Positions 7,788 through 17,245 of a DNA stretch of 64,000 nt are shown here, one piece after another. The translations under genes and the position numbers were made by a program. The notes under the pieces were generated by a model. That model saw nothing but the letters and a program-made list of their open reading frames with translations, was not told where the DNA came from and ran no database searches. Where the stretch lies: positions 547,001-611,000 of the forward strand of contig CANTFL010001446.1 in assembly GCA_947650285.1 (NCBI GenBank). Direction: 5' to 3'. How positions within the stretch are numbered: position 1 is the stretch's first letter; each line of letters starts with the position of its first letter. This stretch comes from Hyaloperonospora brassicae (Eukaryota > Oomycota > Peronosporomycetes > Peronosporales > Peronosporaceae).

Positions 7788-9809
7788 CCGGCTTTGTACC
7801 GATACTCATCGGATCGGTACACATCGCGTATCGAACTGTTACATTATACAGCCGTTGACGGCGACGCGCCTCGTGTCGTCGTCCCCACTCATAGTGATTT
7901 GCGATTACGCATCATGTATGAGTGTCACGATGCCCCAACAGGTGGCCATCGTGGTAGATATAAGACTTACCTCACGGTAAGTCGTGACTTTTACTGGCCA
8001 CACTAGTATCAGTTTTTCCGCAAGTACATACGTGCTTGCGAAGTTTGTCAACGGGTGAAGCCTAGTCCTTCATCCCGTGCGCCATTGCAGCCTCTGCCTG
8101 TTCCGACAGAGTTCTGGCAGTCCGTTTCAATGGACTTCGTCTTCGGTTTTCCCGAAGACGCTCACAAGAATAATGGTATTCTTGTGTTTGTTGACCGATT
8201 CAGAAAGATTTTGCATCTTGCTGCAGTCCCTGAGTCGATCAAGTCTCAAGGTTGTGCTCGTGTCTTTCTAGACACGGTCTTCCGACTCCACGGGTTGCCC
8301 CGTGAACTCGTATCCGACCGTGACCCTCGTTTCACGGCGGCGTTTTGGCAAACCATGTTCCGCACATTGGGAACCAGATTGAAGATGTCTACTTCTGACC
8401 ATCCCGAAACAGATGGTCAGACGGAACGTGCGAAACGTGTCCTCGAAGAGATCCTTCGAGGATATTACCACTCATTTTCGAGTAGGAGCGAATTCCTACC
8501 CATGGTGGAATTCGCCATCAACAATTCGGTGCATGCTTCCACCCAGCACACACCGTTTTACGTAAATGGCCTACGCCATCCACGTGTGCCCACCCTTCTA
8601 GAGTGTGACTCTTGGATAAGGGAGGGAGGGAATCGCTCGAGTAAAAACCGTTTTGGCTCTTGCTCATCACGTGTCGACGTTAACGTCGTCACGTATGATG
8701 TCGATGTCGATCAAGTCGACATCGATGAAGAAGATCACTTCAGTAATAGCGGCGACGCTATTAATGACTCGGATGATGATGACGATGCTGATGTATTCAG
8801 CATCGTCATGGATTATGCCAGCGAGGAAGAAGACAACCTCGCTGAAGAAGAGAACAATCTCTTAGATTTGAGCACGAAGCGCCATGAAAGAAAAAACAAA
8901 GAGTCAGCAGAAAAATTCCTGCTGACTCGAGAAGCGGTAGTCCGTTTCGTTCAGGACTCCATCGCAAATGCGGTGGACCGCCAGAACCGGACCGCAGACA
9001 AGAATGGAAGAGCAAATGTTCTTTCATTTAAAGTTAATGACCTATTACTACTGTCTACGGTAAAATTACCTGGACATGCAGTCACTAGTGTCAGCAGTAG
9101 TAAACTACTGCCGAAGTACATTAGGCCATTTCGAGTGTTGCATTGCAAGGAAAATGCATACACACTCGAATTGCCACGTAAGATGCGCACGCATCCTACG
9201 TTTTACGTGGGGAGGCTCAGGCCGTACTCTCAGTACGAGCCTTCTCCTTCCGGTGAAGATAGCCCTTACGTTAAAAACATCCATCAAGTTCTTGCGTTCG
9301 CGCTCCAGACGATCCGTCTGGTCGCGCAGATATGATACCTCGGAACTCAACCGAGATATATCCCCGCGAGCTATCGCCAGCTCGCCGAATATGGAGCGGA
9401 CATCCCGCTCGACCTGAAGCTGCGACGTGGCATAATCGGCGCGATCCCTCGCCCGATCAGCCTCGTGATACTTAAGGTTCTCCCGCACGGTATAGGTCAA
9501 AGCGTAGCGCCGGTCGCGCTCGTGCTTAAAGTCATCGCGCAATTCATCAATTGCGCGATCCATCTCGTAAGGGTCGAGATGGTGAGCAGAATTATCTGGA
9601 GGAGGTCTTTTACTCCTCCACCACATCCTTTGGTGGACTCGCACGGTGGTCAACGCTTCCTAGTGGAGCGTATCTTGAATCACCGTGACGATTCAGGATC
9701 AAATACGAGCTACCTCGTCCAGTGGGGGGCGGGGTATCCACCCTCTTGGAACAGCTGTGGATGGATGTTGAAGGTCTCGTTTGACAGTATGACGAGACTC
9801 ATTCGATGA
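7788..9809 (+). pseudogene. Integrase with acidic insert, GPY/F-like module and C-terminal chromodomain of G1, interrupted
   Basis: One frame from 7788 to the TGA at 9807-9809, broken only by TAG 8004-8006 and TGA 9333-9335. Order: HHCC zinc finger (ECHDAPTGGH ... CEVCQ), DDE core with Asp at 8133-8135, Asp at 8316-8318 (SDRDPRF) and Glu at 8424-8426, giving D35E spacing; a long Asp/Glu-rich insert at about 8680-8880; a GPY/F-like module (LLPKYIRPFRVLHCKENAY, then HPTFYVGRLRPY); a 300-bp linker; and a chromodomain (RFLVERILNHRDD, then YLVQWGAGYPPSWNSC) at about 9640-9790. Integrase inserts the cDNA; chromodomains of this lineage are known to steer integration toward marked chromatin. The linker lies opposite an antisense coiled-coil frame. 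Confidence 0.88.
9270..9653 (-). other. Antisense coiled-coil coding-like segment opposite the pol linker of G1
   Basis: On the minus strand an open frame (9105-9653) has no good ATG at its beginning. The part up to about 9270 reads as a highly charged helix: MDRAIDELRDDFKHERDRR, then DISRLSSEVSYLRDQTDRLE, with heptad-like spacing. Beyond 9270 it is simply the reverse of the integrase C-terminal module. It follows the antisense ORF at 9699-10808 but in another frame, separated by the chromodomain-coding stretch. It could be a second exon of that antisense gene (candidate acceptors lie just upstream), a frameshifted remainder, or a chance product of a charged pol linker. Confidence 0.45.
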
Positions 9810-10808
9810 GTCCTCGGGCCCATCGTTTAACACGCGACCTAGGCGCATGTAGACGGATTGCAAGTTCACAATCGCGTCACGCATCTCCTCCGAGATGTTT
9901 GCCCTTCTCCAGGGCGAATCTAGGGAATACACGTCCCTATGTGCACGCTGTGAATTTTCAACACAACTCGCACAAGGGTCTCCCCATGTGAGGCAAGAAA
10001 TGCCTGCCTCACTCGACAAACAGTGAAACCGGTACCTGGCACCGGTTGGCGTTCGCTTTTCGAACCTGAGGCGTGTCGCCTCAAGCTTCTTGAGCCACCC
10101 TTCTCGTCCAAAATTCTTTACGTTTTGGACGAGCGCGTTCCACGCAGCCAAAAGCGAGTTTTTGTCACGATTTTGGTTGCTGTTATACCATCGATGTCTA
10201 AGAAAGACATCGAGATAAAAATCTTTTTCAGCGCGAAAGTTCTTCGCGCTGAAACTCAAGCCGTGAAGCTCAGTCGCATTGAATAAGGGTATTCGATGGT
10301 GTTGGCTTGTCTCGTAAGACAAGCTATTGATGAGCCGTTTGGTCAAACGCCACGGCTTCGGCTCATCACGCTTCACAGTGGTACCTTTGGTGGTACCACG
10401 ATTGTCAGTATGACGACGGCTCATGCCATCGTCATCACGCTCGTGCGAAGGGGCACGAGCCGACTGTGGTAAGGAATAATATTCATCACCACCCTGATCA
10501 TCGTTATCACTGCCGAACAGACTGTGATGCAACTCACGAGTCCGTTCATTCGGCATTGGCCTTGGAGAATACTGAGGCGTCGCCGGTGAGCTATACGCCT
10601 CTGGAGCATTGCCCGAGTCAGACACGTCTGACTCGCCAGAGTAGATGACCTCAACGTCGGGGTCATCATTCGCACGCGGTGCTGTACCGCGTGCACCTGC
10701 AGCACCTCTTGCTGCATGCGAAGAACGAGCAGCAGACGACGAATCGTCTGCCGCAGAGGCTGGCACAGGCAAAGGCTCTGTGTGCCTTGAGTCACCTTGC
10801 ATAGACAT
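9699..10808 (-). CDS. Antisense accessory protein of G1, function unknown
   Basis: 369 codons from the ATG at 10808 (the frame extends 16 codons upstream only without ATG). It is antisense to pol, between pol and the 3' LTR, and its last 109 bp overlap the chromodomain end tail to tail. The N-terminal 140 residues are Ser/Ala/Asp-rich and look disordered, with DVEVIYSGESDVSDSG resembling a SUMO-interacting motif (hydrophobic core then acidic/Ser run). From about residue 145 the sequence becomes globular-looking: KPWRLTKRLINSLSY, LHGLSFSAKNFRAEKDFYLD, HRWYNSNQN, NFGREGWLKKLEATRLRFEK, and a Cys cluster HCLSSEAGISCLTWGDPCASC. No family recognised. A frame this long with domain-like organisation argues for a real gene; expression is unproven. 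The start lies 134 bp from the 3' LTR, which could supply an antisense promoter. Confidence 0.6.
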   Translation of the reverse strand: MSMQGDSRHTEPLPVPASAADDSSSAARSSHAARGAAGARGTAPRANDDPDVEVIYSGESDVSDSGNAPEAYSSPATPQYSPRPMPNERTRELHHSLFGSDNDDQGGDEYYSLPQSARAPSHERDDDGMSRRHTDNRGTTKGTTVKRDEPKPWRLTKRLINSLSYETSQHHRIPLFNATELHGLSFSAKNFRAEKDFYLDVFLRHRWYNSNQNRDKNSLLAAWNALVQNVKNFGREGWLKKLEATRLRFEKRTPTGARYRFHCLSSEAGISCLTWGDPCASCVENSQRAHRDVYSLDSPWRRANISEEMRDAIVNLQSVYMRLGRVLNDGPEDSSNESRHTVKRDLQHPSTAVPRGWIPRPPLDEVARI

Positions 10809-10928
10809 CTTAACTATGCAAGGTCGAGCGGAAAGTGAATGGAACGGACCCAACAAGTGCTCCTTGTCCCAATGGTGGCCAACGGGTGGCCGCCATATTT
10901 TTCGATAGTCACATAGTGACTACCAGTT

Positions 10929-10941
10929 AAGAGGGGGGTAA
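10929..10941 (+). other. Polypurine tract of G1
   Basis: AAGAGGGGGGTAA directly abuts the 3' LTR. This is the expected position and composition of the plus-strand primer for reverse transcription. Confidence 0.85.
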
Positions 10942-11332
10942 TGTAACGGAGCAGCCCGTTACATGGAATTGTCACTTTAAGAAAAATGACAATAAAGAAT
11001 ATGAAGTTGAATATTCTTTAAACAGTATCACCGAAGCGGTGATATTGAAGGGTCGACCAAAGAGTCTGTTCATTGGTTGATATCTTGATGATATCAACCC
11101 ACCAATCGCCGCAAGAAGCGCGCAATGAGTTGTGACGAGACGTCACCATACACTCAGTTATATTAGCATAATTAAGTTAAGTCAAACAGAGAGACAGTAA
11201 CACAAGACTTAATTATATTAATACAACAGTTCTACTTTTACCCTACCTACGCTTCCTCGCTTGCCTTGTGTACGTCTGTCGGGCGCACCAAAACCCTCGC
11301 GTTAAGTTCATGCAAGGGTGTGCCCCGTTACA
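10942..11332 (+). repeat. 3' LTR of G1
   Basis: 391 bp, nearly identical to the 5' LTR. Differences counted by eye: two G-to-A changes (TGTAACGGAGCA; AAAATGAC), one missing T, one C-to-A and one G-to-T in the middle. The target duplication GTTTT follows at 11333-11337. Confidence 0.95.
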
Positions 11333-11337
11333 GTTTT

Positions 11338-14100
11338 CGCCTCCACTTTTTGGGATGACGCGGCACAGGTGTACAAAAACTGCGCATCCAAATACGTGCG
11401 TTTACACTTAGGAAGAGGGAGATCTCGTGATAACTTGATGCTTGTAGCTTGATTGCTGCTTGACGCGGTGAGCAGGGTACGCACGTATGCACAGTCAGTC
11501 GCAGTGGTCCACAGCCATGTTCATTGCTGTCCCATCAGACCGAACAGAGTCTCTATCTTACCTCTGATCGTCGGTAAGAAAGCACTGATTGGATTCGTGT
11601 TGGACACGTTCGTTCGTCACATTCAAACGAATGAGGGCGACATGTATAGAACCACATTTCGCCAATGAAAGGAAGATTGGAAGCGTGCAACTAGGACTCT
11701 ATTTGTAATCCGAATCTTGGTACCGAGTCGAATGAGTCTCGCAATGTGTAAGCTAGCCCTTGCTACAGATCCTCTACACATCTCCTTATCACACTGATTG
11801 ATCTATGCGCGCTTTCAGCAAAGTAACCAGTGTTATTTCGATAAGCAAAGGGGTTCTGTACACTAAGATTTCAAATACCTAGCAAATTGTAGATGTATCG
11901 AACTTTTAAGATGGCATACACATGTGCATGTAATTTGTCTCAATTCGAAAGAGGACCATAGCTACGAAAATGAAATCTCGTTTTTGCGTAAAACTCAACA
12001 TGTGGACAATACTGACATCGATGTATCGGATCTTTAGCCTGCTGACGAGGTGACTTACCTGTAGGATCCATTACGGGCTTGGCACATGCCCGAAGGTTTG
12101 AAACCCGAGCTTTGTTCTTTATAGTACAAATTTAAGGTTCGTGGATACCATCATTATGCATGCGACGGACGGCACCTTGCGCATGCTTCATTAAAGTATC
12201 ACGATACTTATACATAATAATGAAGAACGGCTCTAACCCTAGATATTGAATCACCAGAATGATACCTAATGATATGTCAATGATCATCCTGGGGCACCGA
12301 GGCTTTTGAAGACAGCACAGGAAATTAGAAAGTGAAGCTTTGGTTAAATAGCCAAACGCCGTCTTATTCTATCGAGAATAGGCTATTATAAAAGTGATCA
12401 AATCGAGGCACTGAAGCAATGAGTCTAGATGCAATTGACAGTGCAATTGTTCTCACCTTGGCCATAGTATAGCGCCTATAGAAGGTAGTGCTATAATAAT
12501 TCTTTTTTTAATCACTCTATATCTACTAATAGTACAACTTTTCATCTTTTTTTTATACTCTAAAATAGGTGCAAGTTTACTTAGTATTGTTTGCAGGACA
12601 CCATCTCGCATGACTGAAGACGGTAACTTACATAAGAAGAGGTCTCACGGCATACACAAGTCAATGAGAGTGATATGGAAGCAATTTTATATTCAGTAAT
12701 ACGTAAGAAATGCTCATTCTTTGCAAAGGCGGATCACCATCGCGCTCATGGCGAAATCAATATATGTACCACCTCTAGCTTTAAATTGATAGTTACATAG
12801 GCTACGTGTGTCGCCTGCAGATGTGCATAATATCTTTATGTAAATGATATGCTATGCATATAAAGAAACGCCTTTGATGATTATGCGTTGTCTTGAAAAA
12901 ATCAATTTTTTTGGTCGATGACATTTTTGGCGTGGTCCAGTAGCGATGAGACGATCAATTCTGGTAATTTAATCTAATAACGATATCGAAAAAGTTTACA
13001 TTATATATAATAGATGTCGGCTTAAAAAATGTGCAACATAGTAGAAAAAATTTGTACCTGACATAATAGGACAAGGCTTGTGTAGCGAATAGGAATTATC
13101 CAGTATAATAGATACATCACGTAAAAATATTTAACAACAATATTACCTTCCTCGTTTAATGAGCTGCCGTATAAACGAGTGGAGGTTAGACTTTGAATCA
13201 GCTGAATAGTGTCGGAGCATTGACAATACCTCTAAATAGTAAGTATTATAAATGAATGAAAGTTTGGTGCAGCCCTTTCTAAAGAGGCACTGTATGCTTG
13301 CAAATATATAGTTATAGTGTAGTGACACTGATTGCAGAATAGATTGGTTAGGTACACCTTATGGACAACGTATATAGAAATGTCGCGTCATTCCGTCATG
13401 TTCCGATACTGTTCAATAAAGAATAGATAACAAATATTTGAAACCCGTTTTCTTTTTTTATTATATCTAATAGACCTGTTTTTTATATTTGTTATAAAAA
13501 TTTACATTACAAAGTCGAAGTTTAATGTGTATACTCACTTGAAGATCTCCCTGAATTTGCACATCTCATACGAATGTTAGGGTTGGGCTTAGGTTAATGA
13601 TATTCATTAATACAAATTTTAAGTCTTATGGTGCTAAGCATTGCGTCCAGAGGAGATGAATCTGAACGTTATCACTTATAAATTTTAAATGTAAATGAGC
13701 CGCTAAGATGTAAATTGATGGATACAATGACCTCATAACCGACAATTTTCTAAAATTTTGTACAGATGTCCTGTGTGGGGACACATTGACGAAGTTATTT
13801 TTATTGTCATGACTGGCCTCACGTTAAGTCGAATGACCTGGAGGTTGAGGTGCGTTGTATGGTGCAATTTAAGTTGAATGAAAGTATGATTTAAAGAAAA
13901 GGGCTTAGATTTTGCAGATTCTGAATATTTTTTACACTTAAACAGTAATTTATCCGGCAATTATATATTTTGTACATATAGACTTTGCATGATGCGGTAT
14001 CCTGTCGTCGTATACAATGCGTGTCAGGAACAGCAGAGCAAAAAAAGGACATCAGAGGAATATAAGCACTGTAGTATGAATTATATGATAAAACGCATGG
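11338..14100. other. Intergenic sequence between G1 and G2, no gene seen
   Basis: The first 350 bp resembles the intermediate-GC flank on the other side of G1, as expected for an interrupted intergenic region. Composition then becomes AT-rich. Short open frames (11453-11668 plus; 13143-13328 and 13733-13960 minus) show no recognisable domain. A hairpin GCATGCG...CGCATGC occurs near 12160-12190. Confidence 0.4.
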
Positions 14101-14574
14101 TGTAGTGGAGCTTCACAGCTCCTTAATTCAGATGAAGACTTAATGCTCAACGGAAAACTTTGGTTCTACGGACCCCACATAAGGAGTCAACAATCTCGAG
14201 AGCTTACGGTACCTGTTCCAGGGGGACCAAACGATTCAGAGAATCACAGCACAGAGTACTCTGGAGTAGCTACCTTTGCAGGCGTAGCTAGCTCTTACGA
14301 TCAAGACGCCTCTTGAGGCACGTGTCTTATATTGATCAAAATGGGAACTGAATTTTATTGCTTCTTTTGAACTAAAATAACACCATAGGACAACGTAATT
14401 AACCTACTCGCTAATGTCCGAAAAAAACCTCTGAAAAGTACTCGTAATCAATTGTTGGCAGATATCAGTCTTCAACAATTAATACTGTGTTCTAATATTA
14501 CTTTGAAGGGAGCCGCATCCGTTGTGTGCACCACATCTATTGTCGACTACCAGCCGACGTGTAACTCCGTTACG
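14101..14574 (-). repeat. 3' LTR of G2 (left copy)
   Basis: 474 bp. From 14201 to 14574 it aligns without gaps to 21383-21756 with only a handful of substitutions, whereas the first 100 bp is clearly diverged and lacks one copy of a 50-bp unit present in the other LTR. Its end is marked by homology with the other LTR and by the adjacent purine tract. Confidence 0.85.
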
Positions 14575-14586
14575 TCCTCCCCCACC
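14575..14586 (-). other. Polypurine tract of G2
   Basis: On the minus strand GGTGGGGGAGGA immediately precedes the 3' LTR, as expected for the plus-strand primer. Confidence 0.75.
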
Positions 14587-14639
14587 AGACTGACGTTATC
14601 TCGAAACGTCAATCGAATTCTTTTCTCGAAGTGGGCGGT

Positions 14640-15866
14640 ATGTACTCTAAAACCTCGCGATTTAGCAAAACAAAAAACTCTATGGCATCGCCAACCCATG
14701 AGTCCTCGACTCTCTCGTCTTACCTCGGCATCAATGTGGATGTGGACCATGGTAGTGTTACCGATTCCCTTGCTGAAGAAAGAGTAGTGTCCCACTCACC
14801 AGTGAAAGAGGTAACGCATCATGCTGCACCATCCCCATTTGACGAGCGTGGTGAAAATACCGTTCTAGAAGTGCAGCATCATGCAGCAGGTGCATGTGAA
14901 CGCATCATCACCAATCCGCTTGATAAGCAACAGGTTCTAATTTTTCGGCGAGAGCAGCGCGCTCTACGTCGCATTTATACCCATACATTAATTCCTAAAA
15001 CCGGACCAGTTACGTGTTTCAACACCTGACGTGGAGATACGTCTCCGTCAAACGGAAGGCCTTAGCCTTGCAACATATGCCATTGGCCCAGAGTCTAGGT
15101 CGCCAGAAGACGTCGCCTTGCGCCAGTCCCTACATGAAGGTATCTCAAACCTTTCCTGACCTCATAATGTCAAGACAAGGCACACCTTGAAATCTTGGCT
15201 CGTGGCATATCGAATCGACCGAGTTAAGGCTTACTTATCATAAAATTTGCCAATATATTGTCTGAGGAGGAGGAAAACGAGTTCATCCGTTCGGAGTACC
15301 TCACGCGGCATCTCAGAAGTGTGCCATCACTGAGGGCAAGCGTCAGAGTGGCTGAAGTTCGTCTTGAGCAAAAGCTTCGAAACGGATACGCCAAGCTCAA
15401 GGCTAGAGGCCATTTGCGTACACTTACGCGCTACTCTTCGGCTACGCCGGTGGCCGCGGGTTTCGACCCTTTGGTGCGGAGCAATCCGCTACCTCCCGCC
15501 ACTATTTGTGAGATGCGATTTCAGTTGATGGAAGACCCTTGCCACGATGTTCTAAACGATCCACGGCGTATGGGCAAGCTTGCCGAAGGGGTATATCATA
15601 CTCCCACGACTTCCTTGACTACGGATACCCTCGCCAATTTACCAGGTACTGGTATTGACCCTGACGACGACGTCTTTTCAGGAGCCTCTACACATGGAAC
15701 CGTTGGTTTCCTTGCTCATCGAGCATCGTCGATGGTGGTCGGTGTACCGACGGAGGAGCATGAGAAGGTGCTTCTCAAGATGAGTGTTCTCCGTGATACA
15801 TTGGGTTAGACACAGAGTGCGTTCGACGCAATGCAAGCCCGCATGCAGGCATTGAAGTTGGGTTAA
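14640..15866 (+). pseudogene. Antisense accessory gene of G2, broken
   Basis: Runs opposite to G2 pol and converges on its 3' end. Open pieces: 14640-15029 (ATG start; THESSTLSSYLG, acidic and Ser-rich), a shifted piece about 15010-15160 with coding-like text (VSTPDVEIRLRQTEGLSL), and 15258-15809 (MSEEEENEFIRSEYLTRHLR region, later GAST-rich). In frame after the TAG at 15807 the text continues to TAA 15864-15866 as QSAFDAMQARMQALKLG, so the gene probably ended in a coiled coil beginning near EEHEKVLLKMSVLRDTLG. No family recognised and no obvious sequence match to the G1 antisense protein, but position, orientation, acidic N-terminus and coiled-coil end are alike. Frameshifts and stops make it non-functional as read. 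Confidence 0.55.
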
Positions 15867-15869
15867 GGC

Positions 15870-17245
15870 CGTGTCCAGGAATTTGATATGGGCAAGCTTG
15901 AATGGAGGATCAACTTGACCTTCTGATTCGAATGCCGCAGATGATAGAAAGGCCAACCTACGCGGCGCAAGCGCCTCCAAGTTCACATTGAACGGATCCC
16001 GATACAGCTTAAGGAAGCCCACGTAGAACACAGGGTGTGTGCGCAGTTTGCACGGAACGTTGAGCGTATACGCAAGTCTATTTTTGACGACGACCGTGAA
16101 TGGTCCAATGAAGCGCGGAAGCAACTATGTATTGATGACAGCAGACACTACATTAAGAGGTAAGTTTTAGCATTAAGTAGAACTTGGTCTACGACCTTAT
16201 AACGTTCAATACAACCTCTGCCTTTAGCATCAGCTTATACCTTCTGTTTGTCTTGGCTATCAGCCAGTGCGCCACGAACATATCGTAAGACATTCAATCG
16301 CGTTGCGAGAAACTCGCTTACCTGTTTTTGAACAGTAGAAGGGCTGATATCAGCAAGCCAATCGGCAACTCCTCCCCTACCAAGCCCTGAACTACGGAGT
16401 GGTAGCGTTAACCGAACGCGATGGTGTGTGAGACCATTCACATAAAACGGTGTGTAGCCAGTGGAGGCATGCACGGCGTTATTCAACGCAAACTCAACGA
16501 TAGGGAGCATCGAACTCCAACGTTTTATAGTTTAAGCGCAAACACTGCGCAAGATATCACCGATGATGCGATTCACTCGCTCATTTTAACCATCAGTCTG
16601 CGGATGATCCGCTGTGGAAGTGTCCAAAGCCGAGCACTCTGAAGATGGTCGATCAAAACTTCCCAGTGAAGCGAGGATCACTATCAGAGACATTTCACAA
16701 TGGCAAACCGTGTTGTCGAAACACTCGATCAGTAGACAGCGCAGCTGTACCTTCACCATCAATGGTATCTGGTACCGCCGCTATATGAGCCATCTTGCTT
16801 AAATGGTCAACAAATACCACAATACTAGTATTGCCATACGAATTCTTCGGTAAACCGAACAGGGAGTCCATGCTGATGGACTCCCAACACCCTTTGGGTA
16901 TCTGCAAACTATCCAGTGGCGCGGTCGCGTGAGGTGAGGGTTTCACCCGCTGACACGTTTTACACGTACGCACATATGTGCTCACCCATTTGCATAATTT
17001 GGGTCACCAATATAATTGGCTAACACAGCCATAGGTCTCTCAAGACCGAGATGACCACTCAACGAAGTATCATGTGCCTCATAGAAGATCCGATACTTCA
17101 TCTCCTCATCATGAGGGACAACAATTCGAGGTTTATCCTCCACATTCGTGCTATAGCACAACAGGCCTTGATCGATGAAATATCGATGTAACCTGGCACG
17201 CAAAAGTGCCGAAAATTATATGTCTGAGTCCTTAAACTCCTCGCT
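15870..17245 (-). pseudogene. Integrase remnant of G2
   Basis: Several short frames in order on the minus strand: IVVPHDEEMKYRIFYEAHDT and CKTCQRVKPSPHATAPLD (zinc finger half), ESISMDSLFGLPKNSYGNT and VVFVDHLSKMAHIAAVPDT (core start), LPIVEFALNNAVHAST and TPFYVNGLTHHRVR (core end), and MLPRFIGPFTVVV with HPVFYVGFLKLYRDP (GPY/F-like). The long acidic insert seen in G1 is absent. No chromodomain recognised. The segment containing the catalytic Asp and Glu residues between the core ends is scrambled by indels. Confidence 0.85.

Larger units (their letters stand above)
3361..11332 (+). mobile_element. Ty3/gypsy chromodomain LTR retrotransposon 'G1', structurally complete
   Basis: Seen: direct LTRs at 3361-3752 and 10942-11332; a 5-bp target duplication GTTTT at 3356-3360 and 11333-11337; a primer-binding site 2 nt after the 5' LTR; a purine tract just before the 3' LTR. 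Internal order is gag, -1 frameshift signal, protease, RT, RNase H, integrase, GPY/F-like module, linker, chromodomain; RT before integrase defines the Ty3/gypsy (Metaviridae-like) order. A 369-codon open frame runs antisense between pol and the 3' LTR. Only four substitutions and one single-base indel were counted between the LTRs, so the insertion is young, yet pol contains several in-frame stops. Short inverted repeats crowd the entire element. Confidence 0.95.

Noticed and set aside
15678..15860. Minus-strand text beyond the G2 integrase module as coding
   Set aside because: It is the reverse of the antisense accessory gene end and loses similarity to integrases there.
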